64,000 bases of DNA from Vibrio sp. YMD68. GTDB lineage: Bacteria > Pseudomonadota > Gammaproteobacteria > Enterobacterales > Vibrionaceae. The stretch is from the NCBI RefSeq assembly GCF_029958905.1, contig NZ_CP124613.1:310001-374000 (forward strand), read 5' to 3'. This document shows, piece after piece, positions 8,279 to 15,879 of the stretch (position 1 is its first letter; every line of letters begins with the position of its first letter). A model generated the notes under the pieces. That model was not told the DNA's origin. It searched no databases and was given only the letters and a program-made list of their open reading frames with translations. The position numbers and the translations under genes are program-made.

Positions 8279-9703
8279 TTAACCTGTCAGCAAATGATGT
8301 TGTTTGAAAAAATCGAGTGCCCTTTGTCTCGCATCTTTGTGGTCAACTATCGGAGAGCAATACGTATCTCGAATACCATTTACCTCCAAATATTGGTGAG
8401 GGAAATGAATGTCTTTGTTAGGAATATTGTTCAATTCTGGTAGATACTTACGGATGAAATCGCCATTTGGATCAAACTTTTTACTCTGCGTGATGGGATT
8501 AAAAATTCTAAAGTAGGGTTGAGCATCGCAGCCTGTGCTCGCAGCCCATTGCCAGCCGCCGTTATTAGCGCTGAGGTCACCATCAATTAATTTAGAAATG
8601 AAATATTTTTCGCCCTGCCTCCAATCGATCAACAAGTGTTTGGTTAAAAAACTGGCCACGACCATTCTGAGACGATTGTGCATCCAGCCAGTGGTGTTTA
8701 ACTGCTTCATTGCCGCATCCACCAAAGGGTAGCCTGTTCTGCCTTCACACCAGGCTAAAAAGAGCGAGTGATTGGGTTGCCACACCATGCCCTTGTATTT
8801 GTCCTGGAAGCTTTCACCTTTTGCTAGGTTGGGAAAGTGAAATAAAAGATGTTTATAAAAATCACGCCAAATGAGTTCGTTGAGCCAACTGAAAGCGGGT
8901 AGGTTGGTGTCGTGAACAATATCCGGGTGATGTTGAATCAACTGAATGGCGAGCCATCGTGGGCTAATGGCCCCAATAGCGAGATAAGGAGACAGGCCAG
9001 AGGTCCCTTTTATTCCGGGGTAATCGCGGTTCTGTTCGTAATCGTTCAGCTTAGTCTCGAAAAATCGTGGTATCACAGACTGCATCACCGTATCACTCAG
9101 AGGCCAGCGGGATGAGTCGACCTTAGGGTAATCAAGAACAATACTATTACTTGTTTGGGTTGATGCGAATTCAGGATCCAACGGGTTAGTCGATGACAGA
9201 GGGATCTCACTGAAACCAATGCCGGTCAGTTGCACGCGCTTTAGCCATGCGTTCTTAAACGGGGTAAACACTTTGAACATGGTCTCTTGCTTATTGAGTA
9301 CCGTGCCTACAGGTAAAATGGTATCGCAATGGAAGATTTTTAATTCAATATGTGGGTGTTTGAAACTTTGGTCTCGTTCAAGTTCATTGATCTCTGGCTC
9401 ACTGTTTGCGCACACAACATCAATACCCTGTTCTTCACAATATGAAGTGAGGGCGTCAATTTGCGAACGGTAATCGGTAGAGGGTAGGTGGATCAAAGTT
9501 AACCCTAGCTTTGCTAAAGGCTCGGCTAGGGCGTTGAGGTGTCTTTCAATAAAGTCAGATTGTATCGGGGCCAAGTTATGCTGTTCCCACTGAAGTGGTG
9601 TCGAGATATAAACAGCGGTTTTGGCCCCCAGTTTTATTGCTTCGCAAAGAGCAGGATTATCATGAATACGTAGGTCTCTTCTGATCCAAAGTAATGCGCT
9701 CAA
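8279..9703 (-). CDS. phr: Deoxyribodipyrimidine photolyase (class I CPD)
   Basis: Repairs cyclobutane pyrimidine dimers using blue/near-UV light. The N-terminal antenna domain begins SALLWIRRDLRIHDNPAL. The C-terminal FAD/DNA-binding domain shows EGRTGYPLVDAAMKQL, TGWMHNRLRMVVASFLTK, DGDLSANNGGWQWAA and YFRIFNPITQ, all characteristic; 474 residues is full length. The start overlaps the stop of the RudS-like gene by 4 nt. Photolyase is also a core member of the ChrR regulon in Rhodobacter, so induction by singlet oxygen/light via the nearby sigma factor is expected. Confidence 0.96.
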   Translation of the reverse strand: MSALLWIRRDLRIHDNPALCEAIKLGAKTAVYISTPLQWEQHNLAPIQSDFIERHLNALAEPLAKLGLTLIHLPSTDYRSQIDALTSYCEEQGIDVVCANSEPEINELERDQSFKHPHIELKIFHCDTILPVGTVLNKQETMFKVFTPFKNAWLKRVQLTGIGFSEIPLSSTNPLDPEFASTQTSNSIVLDYPKVDSSRWPLSDTVMQSVIPRFFETKLNDYEQNRDYPGIKGTSGLSPYLAIGAISPRWLAIQLIQHHPDIVHDTNLPAFSWLNELIWRDFYKHLLFHFPNLAKGESFQDKYKGMVWQPNHSLFLAWCEGRTGYPLVDAAMKQLNTTGWMHNRLRMVVASFLTKHLLIDWRQGEKYFISKLIDGDLSANNGGWQWAASTGCDAQPYFRIFNPITQSKKFDPNGDFIRKYLPELNNIPNKDIHFPHQYLEVNGIRDTYCSPIVDHKDARQRALDFFKQHHLLTG

Positions 9704-10644
9704 TATCCATACCTCAAGCGAAGTTCTTTAGGGTGTGGATCCAAATACACTTGACTCGCCAGGTACTCATTCGGGTACTCGAGCAAATAGTGTTTTATCA
9801 AGGTGACAGGCACAAGCAGTGGTGTTAATCCCTGGCGATAAGCTTCAATTTCATCACTGAGTTCTTTGCGCTTTTCTTTATTCAATTGTTTCTTAAAGTA
9901 CCCTTGCAAGTGCTGCAACGTGTTGGTGTGGCTCTTGCGGGTTGCTTTAATGGTCAACGCTTCCATCAGCATTGCAATGTATTGGTCTGCAACCGTTTCG
10001 ATAGGGTCTTGCGGATCAGCCAGAAGGCGGCCGAGTGCTTTATAGCTTTCAATGTTATGACTCATCAGTAAGTATTTGTGGTTACTGTGGAAGGTGATGA
10101 GTTTGTGGAGCGTTATTTTGCTTTCTTTCAGATCTAACCATTTCTGATAGGTGAAAATGCGCGTAATAAAGTTTTCGCGAATCACAGGATCGTTCAAGCG
10201 CCCATTCTCTTCACAAGGCAATAATGGGTTATTTTTCATTATTTGCTTAGAAAATAGACCGACGCCTGTCATCTCTGAACCTTTGCCATCTTCTTGATAA
10301 ACCTTGACTCTTTCCATGCCACAGCTTGGACTTTTGGCACAAAAGATAAACCCGGATAAATCCTGAGACTGCTTCGCATGTGCGATACCAAATTCAGTTA
10401 ACGCTTCAGTGACATCACTTGTACCATCAGGTCTTGAAACGGTAATGACGTCGCCTTTAGAGATTTGTCTGATCGTTGGACGAGGAATGGGCAACCCTAC
10501 GGCAACTTCAGGGCAAACGGGCTTAAAATCTGCAAACTCACTGAGCTCTTCCATGCAAAAGTAAGAGCGTTTGTGGCTTTTGTCGTAACGAACTTCTTGT
10601 CCTGTTACGCAAGCACTAATGCCAATTTGTAATTTTTTCATCAT
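9700..10644 (-). CDS. rudS: DUF523-DUF1722 protein, RudS-type tRNA 4-thiouridine desulfidase
   Basis: 314 residues (or 313 from the second ATG, which is better spaced from AAGGA). The N-terminal DUF523/TudS-like domain (residues 6-155) has Cys12 (ISACVTG), Cys44 (PVCPEV) and Cys108 (SPSCGM), positions expected to hold a [4Fe-4S] cluster, plus Cys102. The C-terminal DUF1722 domain (about 185-305) starts near HKLITFHSNHKYLLMSHN. The two-domain architecture is that of RudS, reported to remove sulfur from 4-thiouridine in tRNA. 4-thiouridine is the near-UV chromophore of bacterial tRNA and a source of reactive oxygen, so linkage to photolyase and ChrR is coherent. Function is from family knowledge; the induction model is inference. 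Confidence 0.88.
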   Translation of the reverse strand: MMKKLQIGISACVTGQEVRYDKSHKRSYFCMEELSEFADFKPVCPEVAVGLPIPRPTIRQISKGDVITVSRPDGTSDVTEALTEFGIAHAKQSQDLSGFIFCAKSPSCGMERVKVYQEDGKGSEMTGVGLFSKQIMKNNPLLPCEENGRLNDPVIRENFITRIFTYQKWLDLKESKITLHKLITFHSNHKYLLMSHNIESYKALGRLLADPQDPIETVADQYIAMLMEALTIKATRKSHTNTLQHLQGYFKKQLNKEKRKELSDEIEAYRQGLTPLLVPVTLIKHYLLEYPNEYLASQVYLDPHPKELRLRYGY

Positions 10645-10686
10645 ACTGTCCTTGAAAAACGCCTTTGAGAAAAATGGGGGCGCTTA

Positions 10687-11457
10687 CTAGTAAATGAGCT
10701 TTCCTAGTGGGTTAAAGAGTTGGCTAACCCCTTGAGTGAAATGTAACGAATCACTCGATACAGTTAAGCACACGCAGCCATCTTGTGTTGCGGGTGTGTG
10801 AGTATTTTTTCCATCTAACCAGATGAAGTCCCCCGCATGGTAGGTATCCATTTCATCTTTAAAGCTGCCTTGAAGTAACAAGGTGATTTCAAAGCCTTTA
10901 TGGGTATGAGAAGGAACGTGTCCACCTTTATCGATATGCAGTAGGCTAGTACGTCGCTTGTCATCGTCAAGATTTAATCGAGCCCTTGATATCTTGCCAA
11001 GCCCTTGCCATTCATTCAAAGAAAGAGAGCGAATAGCGTTCGGTAATGAGACTCGAGTCCCAGACACGTCTATCTCAGTGACGGTTGTTGGCATTGACGT
11101 TTGTTGAGCCTGAGGGGTATCGGTGATGCCTTGAATTAAATCGATTACCGATGATTGTTGCTCAGGCAAGTATTCATCGTCGAACCCTTGGTGGTTACTT
11201 TCAAAGTTACCGCTTTTGAAAAGGTTATTTTCTGACGGTTCACCTTGTGACCATTCACCCTCTGACCATTCACTTTCTGACCATGGGTCACTCATGCCAA
11301 ATGCACTCATGGCCGCATTTTCAGTCAGTTTTGCGACTTTTTCTTGGCATTTTTGACACATTTCCACATGGCTAGAGACGATAACAGCAACAGAAGCCAC
11401 CATTTTTCCCGATACAAACTCTTCTAACAGAGCATCACTTGGGTGGTATTTAATCAT
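10687..11457 (-). CDS. chrR: ChrR-family zinc anti-sigma factor with expanded linker
   Basis: 256 residues. The N-terminal zinc anti-sigma domain has His5, His30, Cys34 and Cys37 (SHVEMCQKC), which hold Zn and sequester the sigma factor. The C-terminal cupin (about 140-256) keeps the metal ligands His184, His186, Glu190 and His220, and a CVC pair at 228-230, the part needed for singlet-oxygen sensing in R. sphaeroides ChrR. The linker (about 52-125) is unusually long and acidic, with a repeated WSE(S/G)E pattern, making the protein about 40 residues longer than the roughly 213-residue Rhodobacter protein. It overlaps the sigma gene by 8 nt, the standard arrangement for 1:1 production. Confidence 0.93.
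   Translation of the reverse strand: MIKYHPSDALLEEFVSGKMVASVAVIVSSHVEMCQKCQEKVAKLTENAAMSAFGMSDPWSESEWSEGEWSQGEPSENNLFKSGNFESNHQGFDDEYLPEQQSSVIDLIQGITDTPQAQQTSMPTTVTEIDVSGTRVSLPNAIRSLSLNEWQGLGKISRARLNLDDDKRRTSLLHIDKGGHVPSHTHKGFEITLLLQGSFKDEMDTYHAGDFIWLDGKNTHTPATQDGCVCLTVSSDSLHFTQGVSQLFNPLGKLIY
11231..11290 (-). repeat. 15-bp minisatellite inside the chrR linker
   Basis: Four tandem 15-bp units start at 11231, 11246, 11261 and 11276 (plus-strand core TCTGACCATTCAC). Being a multiple of three, the array encodes a repeating five-residue acidic/Trp motif and can change length without frameshift. The two middle units are nearly identical, and the flanking ones are diverged. Confidence 0.8.
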
Positions 11458-12085
11458 AATGTTGATCTCCCATCTTCTGTCTGATTTTCTCTAGCGCAAG
11501 TCGCAAACGTGACTTTATGGTGCCAATGGGTACCCCTAACTGCTGCGCTAATTGTTCTTGTGATAATTCTTGAAAGTAAACCGCTTTGAGCACGACTCTT
11601 TGAGCATCTGGCAATTCATCAACCAGTCTTTTAATTCGGTTGTCCATTAAGTGGTCAGAAAAAGGCGGTGATTCTACCTCTCTCTCGCTAGACTCTTGCT
11701 CCAATGGCCAGATATCATCGCCCAAATTTTGAGCCGCATTGTTTTTATTTTTTCTGAGCTGATCAAAGGAAGCGTTTCTCATGACGGTGTAAACCCAAGT
11801 TGTGGCAGCGCCTTTGGATTTATCGTATAGGTGTGCTTTTTTCCACACATTGGTCATGGTGTCTTGTACGAGTTCGTTGGCTTGTTGTTCATCTCTATAT
11901 TGCTTTATTCCAAAACGTTTTATTTTTGGCGCAAAGAATTCGAATAACTGAGTAAAAGCCTCTTTATCTTGATTTTGAGCGACCGAAGCTAGGTGCAATG
12001 ACAAATCTTCGTGGGCTGTTGAACTAGGCTTAGTAATTGGGTTTCCTCCCCGTTTATGTTCGGAACTCCCTTCAATACGATGCAT
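11450..12085 (-). CDS. ECF11-type (RpoE/ChrR-system) sigma factor
   Basis: 211 residues. Region 2 runs from about 40 to 115 (ELVQDTMTNVWKKAHLYD, then TTWVYTVMRNASFDQLRK for -10 recognition and melting) and region 4 from about 150 to 205 (ELPDAQRVVLKAVYFQELSQ, helix-turn-helix IGTIKSRLRLALEKIRQ). Adjacency to ChrR identifies the singlet-oxygen ECF11 class, not the envelope-stress RpoE that pairs with RseA. The N-terminal 30 residues are an extension relative to Rhodobacter RpoE (about 180 aa). AAGGG lies about 9 nt upstream of the ATG. A promoter it should recognise sits 36-61 bp upstream, consistent with autoregulation. Confidence 0.94.
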   Translation of the reverse strand: MHRIEGSSEHKRGGNPITKPSSTAHEDLSLHLASVAQNQDKEAFTQLFEFFAPKIKRFGIKQYRDEQQANELVQDTMTNVWKKAHLYDKSKGAATTWVYTVMRNASFDQLRKNKNNAAQNLGDDIWPLEQESSEREVESPPFSDHLMDNRIKRLVDELPDAQRVVLKAVYFQELSQEQLAQQLGVPIGTIKSRLRLALEKIRQKMGDQHYD

Positions 12086-12120
12086 TAGAAATCACCCTTA
12101 CTTAATTATTTACAACACAT

Positions 12121-12146
12121 TACGTTAGGATGAAGTGATAGGATCA
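12121..12146 (-). promoter_or_regulatory. ECF11-type promoter of the sigma-chrR operon
   Basis: Minus strand reads TGATCC, 18 bases, then TA, with CG immediately before the TA (CGTA). This is the element described for R. sphaeroides RpoE (TGATCC-N18-TA). The TGA of the -35-like element is also the stop codon of the LON-domain gene at 12144. The leader to the sigma ATG would be about 30 nt. Confidence 0.8.
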
Positions 12147-12782
12147 CTTTTCTTTTGATTTTCTTTCACACATTGAACTCAGGAGTTCCTTTAGTTGTGT
12201 GAAACTAAGATCGTGAATAAACATTTCTTTCTCTTCCAAAGAGAGAGGAATGATTTCAAGCAAACGAGCACACACCCATTTAGAGTAGCTTAAGTAACGG
12301 GTTTGATATAGAGCAGAGAACTCATTATGGGTGTCGAAGAGACTTTTTAATGTTTTGGACAGCCCAACGACACCGTCAGCCTCAATCGATGTTGTATCTT
12401 GCTCCGAAGACCAGTGCGCAAGTGGTTCAGATTGGGCGATCACAAGGCCATCTTTTTGTGTATCAATATTGACCAACTTCACCATACTTTCCGCTAAAAC
12501 ATCGATGGTTAAGACCCCGTCTTCTCCCATGTCAAAGTTAACGATTTTCACATGGGTTCCCCATCCAGCGACTGAAAATGGATTTTCTTTTTTAAATAGG
12601 CCAATAATAAAACCATCGTTCTGAGTGGCTTGGGACACCATCTTCAGATATTTGGGCTCGAAGATTCTTAGCCGTTGCATCCCACCACTGAGAAGAAAAA
12701 TAGGGAGCGGAAAAACCGGGAGCCAACGTGTCCTTGTTTGCTCTAATTTGGTGCCTTGTTGGGCTAAGCATGAATCGCTCAT
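12144..12782 (-). CDS. LON substrate-binding-domain (LON-N) protein
   Basis: 212 residues consisting of a stand-alone Lon N-terminal domain: WLPVFPLPIFLLSGGMQRLRIFEPKYLKM at the start, then FIIGLFKKENP and the beta-rich VKIVNFDMGEDGVLTIDVLAES. No ATPase or protease domain follows, so it is not Lon protease itself; members probably bind unfolded or modified proteins. It lies directly upstream of the sigma gene and has its own matching ECF11-like promoter, so it is likely an extra regulon member. Role in the light-stress response is inferred. Confidence 0.9.
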   Translation of the reverse strand: MSDSCLAQQGTKLEQTRTRWLPVFPLPIFLLSGGMQRLRIFEPKYLKMVSQATQNDGFIIGLFKKENPFSVAGWGTHVKIVNFDMGEDGVLTIDVLAESMVKLVNIDTQKDGLVIAQSEPLAHWSSEQDTTSIEADGVVGLSKTLKSLFDTHNEFSALYQTRYLSYSKWVCARLLEIIPLSLEEKEMFIHDLSFTQLKELLSSMCERKSKEK

Positions 12783-12829
12783 TAGGGTTCTCCGCGTCCG
12801 TTATTAGTCATTTTTACTTATGCTGATAC

Positions 12830-12855
12830 TACGTCGCTGAGGCGGTGATCGATCA
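12830..12855 (-). promoter_or_regulatory. Second ECF11-type promoter, upstream of the LON-domain gene
   Basis: Minus strand reads TGATCG, 18 bases, then TA, again with CG directly before TA, the same spacing and CGTA end as the element at 12121-12146. It lies 48 bp upstream of the LON-domain ATG. The TGATCGATCA core is itself palindromic. Confidence 0.72.
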
Positions 12856-13030
12856 TATTTGTTTCTAGATATTACCTATTTACCGCCACTCGAATGGTGT
12901 GAGCCTTTAGGCTGCTGGATGAATATTTCTGGATGAATTTGGCATGGTAAATATCGCTTGGTAAATATTTACAGGCTCAGTTAAGCGCTCTGTTTCGTGC
13001 CATCTTTTCTAGTCACCGTTCCTTGCCATA

Positions 13031-13082
13031 TTCAGTGCAATCGTTCTGTGCAATTGTTCCGTGTAATTGTTCAGTGCAATAA
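13031..13082. repeat. 13-bp tandem repeat, four copies
   Basis: Units TTCWGTGCAATYG begin at 13031, 13044, 13057 and 13070, with one to three changes each. The array lies 56 bp upstream of the lysE start, in its leader or promoter. Confidence 0.85.
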
Positions 13083-13138
13083 CGTTCAATACTCTTGTCG
13101 GTTTACGGGTTATTTTCTCAGTCAAAAGGAGAGTAATC

Positions 13139-13732
13139 ATGAACAGTGTATTTTTTGCCATGGTGGTTTTTGCATTCGTCGGCTCTGTGACTCCAGGTCC
13201 TGTCAACTTACTGGCAACGAGCACCGCCATAAATCGGGGGATACAAGATGCGTTCAAACATGTGGCGGGGGCTTCCATCGCCTATGCGTTCGTTGTTTTT
13301 GTGTCTGGTAGTGTGATGCAATCCATTGTGATTCTATTGCCTCAACTCGAAGTGATGATGAAGCTATCTGGTAGCATATTTTTAGTCTATTTGGCGGTGA
13401 AGATTTATGCGACACCAACAGAAACTATGGAGATTAAATCCCCTAGTTTGATGATCTGGTGGTCGGGAGCGTTGACCCAAATACTAAACCCTAAGGCGTG
13501 GTTGGTTGCGATGTCAGGGGTGAGTTTGTATGTGATTGGTCAAGACAATGCGCAACTTTCTTTGTTTCTGTTTACCAGCGTTTCCTTGTTTGCCTGTTTT
13601 ATTGGCGTGGGTGTCTGGGCAGTTATTGGACGAGTTTTAGCCAAAAAACTTGAAAATCCTACCAAACAACGTCAGTTTAATAGGGTAATGGCTGTCTTGC
13701 TGGGCGTTTCCGTCGGTATGATCTGGTTATAG
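13139..13732 (+). CDS. LysE family amino-acid exporter
   Basis: 197 residues, about six transmembrane helices. VTPGPVNLLATSTAINRG near the N-terminus is the LysE/RhtB signature and LNPKAWLVAMSG the central one. It exports amino acids or similar compounds through the inner membrane; substrate unknown. An open frame extends upstream to 13067, but AAAAGGAGAG precedes the ATG at 13139, and the protein then starts directly with the first membrane helix. The AraC regulator 78 bp downstream on the same strand is the probable local regulator. Confidence 0.93.
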   Translation: MNSVFFAMVVFAFVGSVTPGPVNLLATSTAINRGIQDAFKHVAGASIAYAFVVFVSGSVMQSIVILLPQLEVMMKLSGSIFLVYLAVKIYATPTETMEIKSPSLMIWWSGALTQILNPKAWLVAMSGVSLYVIGQDNAQLSLFLFTSVSLFACFIGVGVWAVIGRVLAKKLENPTKQRQFNRVMAVLLGVSVGMIWL

Positions 13733-13810
13733 TGTTTTGCTGTCAGAGGCAAACTTGAGAGTTAAAACAGTCTAGAGAAACAGTCTAAATAGGGTAGATA
13801 GGGATTCATC

Positions 13811-14650
13811 ATGAAAATAGACAACAGCGCTCACTTTAAGCAAAGTACGACGCTGCCATGGATTGAACTGCGCATCGCTGATAGAAGTACAGCCTGTTAT
13901 CAAGCACATTCACATGACGAATTCTCATTTGGCCTTATACAACAGGGCCATGCCACCTATCAAAATCGAGGTCACACGTATCAAATCGGTCGTGGAGACA
14001 TTGTTACGATAAACCCTGCGGATGTTCATTCGTGCAACCCTGAAGCGGGAACATGGTCATACTGTATGCTGTTTGTTGATGCGTTTAAAATGGGTGAGTT
14101 TCAACAAGATATTCAGGGTAATGACAATAATGCTCATCTTAATGACTATGTGCCGTTTTTGCATGACCTAGAGCGCAGTGAGTATGTTCAGAACCAGTTG
14201 CAAAGGTTGTTTAGCGCGTTACAATCAGAATCAAGTCCATTGACTATTCAAACGTATTTGTATGATTTTCTGGCGTCGAGCTTAAGTAAAACTCCCCTTC
14301 AATCTAAACGCGCGCCACTGACTCCAAGCCTTGGTCGGGTTCGCGAAAAGCTGCTTGATGAAGTGAAGCATAGTATCCAATTAGAAGAACTCGCTAATGA
14401 AGTTGGGTTAAGCCGCTATCAGTTATTGCGAGCATTCAAAGGTCAGTATGGTCTACCGCCACATGCTTATTTAATGGATGAAAAAATTAAGCGTTCAAAA
14501 CGTATGCTCAAATCGGGTCTTAATATTTCTGAAGTGGCGTATCAGCTAGGGTTTTCCGACCAGGCGCATTTCCAGCGTCATTTTAAAAAGAAACTGGCGG
14601 TAACGCCTAAGTTCTATCAGTCTCACTTTATCAATGAGCCCGCATCTTAA
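13811..14650 (+). CDS. AraC family transcriptional regulator
   Basis: 279 residues. N-terminal cupin-like sensor (HSHDEFSFGLIQQGHATY, GDIVTINPADVHSCNP) and C-terminal double helix-turn-helix (about 185-275; LEELANEVGLSRYQLLRAFK and ISEVAYQLGFSDQAHFQRHFKK). This architecture is typical of AraC proteins located next to LysE exporters, which they activate in response to a small ligand. It follows lysE in the same direction without a clear terminator. Ligand unknown. Confidence 0.93.
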   Translation: MKIDNSAHFKQSTTLPWIELRIADRSTACYQAHSHDEFSFGLIQQGHATYQNRGHTYQIGRGDIVTINPADVHSCNPEAGTWSYCMLFVDAFKMGEFQQDIQGNDNNAHLNDYVPFLHDLERSEYVQNQLQRLFSALQSESSPLTIQTYLYDFLASSLSKTPLQSKRAPLTPSLGRVREKLLDEVKHSIQLEELANEVGLSRYQLLRAFKGQYGLPPHAYLMDEKIKRSKRMLKSGLNISEVAYQLGFSDQAHFQRHFKKKLAVTPKFYQSHFINEPAS

Positions 14651-14754
14651 GAGCGTTTGTTGAGAGGCGAGATAGCTGTGGGCTTGACCTCCGATTTCAA
14701 GATCAAACCCATGACAAGCATGCTTTTAAGTATCGATATGCAGTCGTCGTATGA

Positions 14755-15126
14755 TTAAATTTCTTTCATGGCAGAAACGACAGAAGGGTCATTGATCAAG
14801 TTAAACAACAGGCTTTTTGCTGAAGATCTTTGGGCGTCGGATAAGACCTTTTTCGGATTTTCTCTCGATTGTGTCAGGATGTTCTTAACGAACTTACTGT
14901 TGGTGCCTGAAAGCTCATAGACAAATCTTAGTGTGTCGAGTAATTCGTCTTGCGCCAAGCTGTAAACCGCCATTTCACAACTTAGTTTATCCATAGATAG
15001 GAAGTTGTTGACCACTAACTTACGCTCAGCTTTAAATTTCTCACTGGCTTCATATGAATCAATTAAAGCCTGAACTCTATCAGCGATAGCGATAGGCACT
15101 TCCATGGTTTTTGTTTTGTTTGTCAT
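14755..15126 (-). CDS. Hypothetical protein, alpha-helical
   Basis: 123 residues, no signal or membrane segment. Begins MTNKTKTMEVPIAIADRVQALIDSYE, a pattern resembling the N-terminal region of small proteins that follow IADRV-type DNA-binding segments, then predicted helices to the end (SDAQRSSAKSLLFNLIND). I do not recognise a family. GAGAAT precedes the ATG. It stands alone, convergent with the AraC gene and followed upstream by a 750-bp gene-free stretch. Confidence 0.6.
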   Translation of the reverse strand: MTNKTKTMEVPIAIADRVQALIDSYEASEKFKAERKLVVNNFLSMDKLSCEMAVYSLAQDELLDTLRFVYELSGTNSKFVKNILTQSRENPKKVLSDAQRSSAKSLLFNLINDPSVVSAMKEI

Positions 15127-15879
15127 TACTGATTCTCTTGATCTAGCTTGAATTTAATCACGAATCCAGTTTACGCGGTCGTTCATGTTTTGGCATCTAA
15201 TTTGGTACAAATATAGAGAATAGTTAAGCATAGTGTGATTTTAATTATGCAGAATGTATTCAGTTTTGACTATTTGAGCCCCATACCTGCTGTGATTGCA
15301 CAGCTAAGTTGCCCTCAAGAAAGAACGGCACTTTGTAATAAGAGTGTTGAGATACCGTTCGATAGGGTCAGAAATAGACCAGGCGAATGCAAATGCGAAC
15401 GAAAGAGGATAGAGGATAGAGGATAGAGGATAGAGGATAGAGGATAGAGGATAGATGATAGGTAAGAGCTGAGTGTGTTAAACATCCATTTCGGGCGTAA
15501 CAATAAAAACGCCGCAAACTGTTCAATCGGCGCCTGCTTTAAAGTGAACCATACCAGCGCTGTATAACCTTTCCGCGCCAGCCGCTTCAACGTACGTACA
15601 TGATTTATCAATGGTGGTCAGTGGTGTGGTATTGACTGGATTCACAGTAACTTCGGTTCATCAGTGTGCACATCTAAATCATGCCTAAACTAAGTACGTT
15701 TCAAGCACTAGATGAAAATAGATTAGAGTTCTAATTAAAATAATCCGCAACAATAGGGTTGATGTAGATCCTTGTCACATAATTGACCTATTTAAGACCA
15801 TTTATTTGATTTATATCTCTCAGTCAGGATGATGGTCACTGAAGTAATCATTTAGAGTTCAAAGGAGTTGCAACTGCGT
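15127..15879. other. Gene-poor spacer with heptamer repeat
   Basis: No gene I can support. Contains a 7-bp tandem array (annotated separately). A minus-strand open frame (15315-15611, TTG start) has a protein-like first half (LKRLARKGYTALVWF) but its second half is just the translated heptamer array, so it may be a fragment running into a repeat. The last 50 bp hold the ectA ribosome site. Confidence 0.5.
15404..15459. repeat. 7-bp tandem repeat AGAGGAT, seven perfect copies
   Basis: AGAGGAT repeats without error from 15404 to 15452, followed by one changed copy (AGATGAT). Such a perfect heptamer array is prone to slippage. Confidence 0.92.

Larger units (their letters stand above)
12783..13138. 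other. Divergent intergenic region with promoters and repeats
   Basis: Holds the ECF11-type promoter for the minus-strand LON gene, a 13-bp tandem array and the promoter of the plus-strand lysE gene. A TAAATATCGCTTGGTAAATATTTAC stretch at 12946-12970 is AT-rich with a short direct repeat. No gene seen. Confidence 0.5.

Noticed and set aside
12846-12872. Plus-strand TGATCG-N18-TA resembling an ECF11 promoter towards lysE
   Set aside because: It arises from the palindromic TGATCGATCA; it lacks the CG before TA seen in the two minus-strand elements and lies about 270 bp from lysE.
15404-15459. CRISPR-like periodicity
   Set aside because: Direct 7-bp tandem copies without spacers; not a CRISPR array.
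15315-15611. 98-codon minus-strand frame containing SSILYPL repeats
   Set aside because: The second half is translated from the 7-bp tandem array, the start is TTG without a ribosome site, and no family is recognised; at best a fragment.
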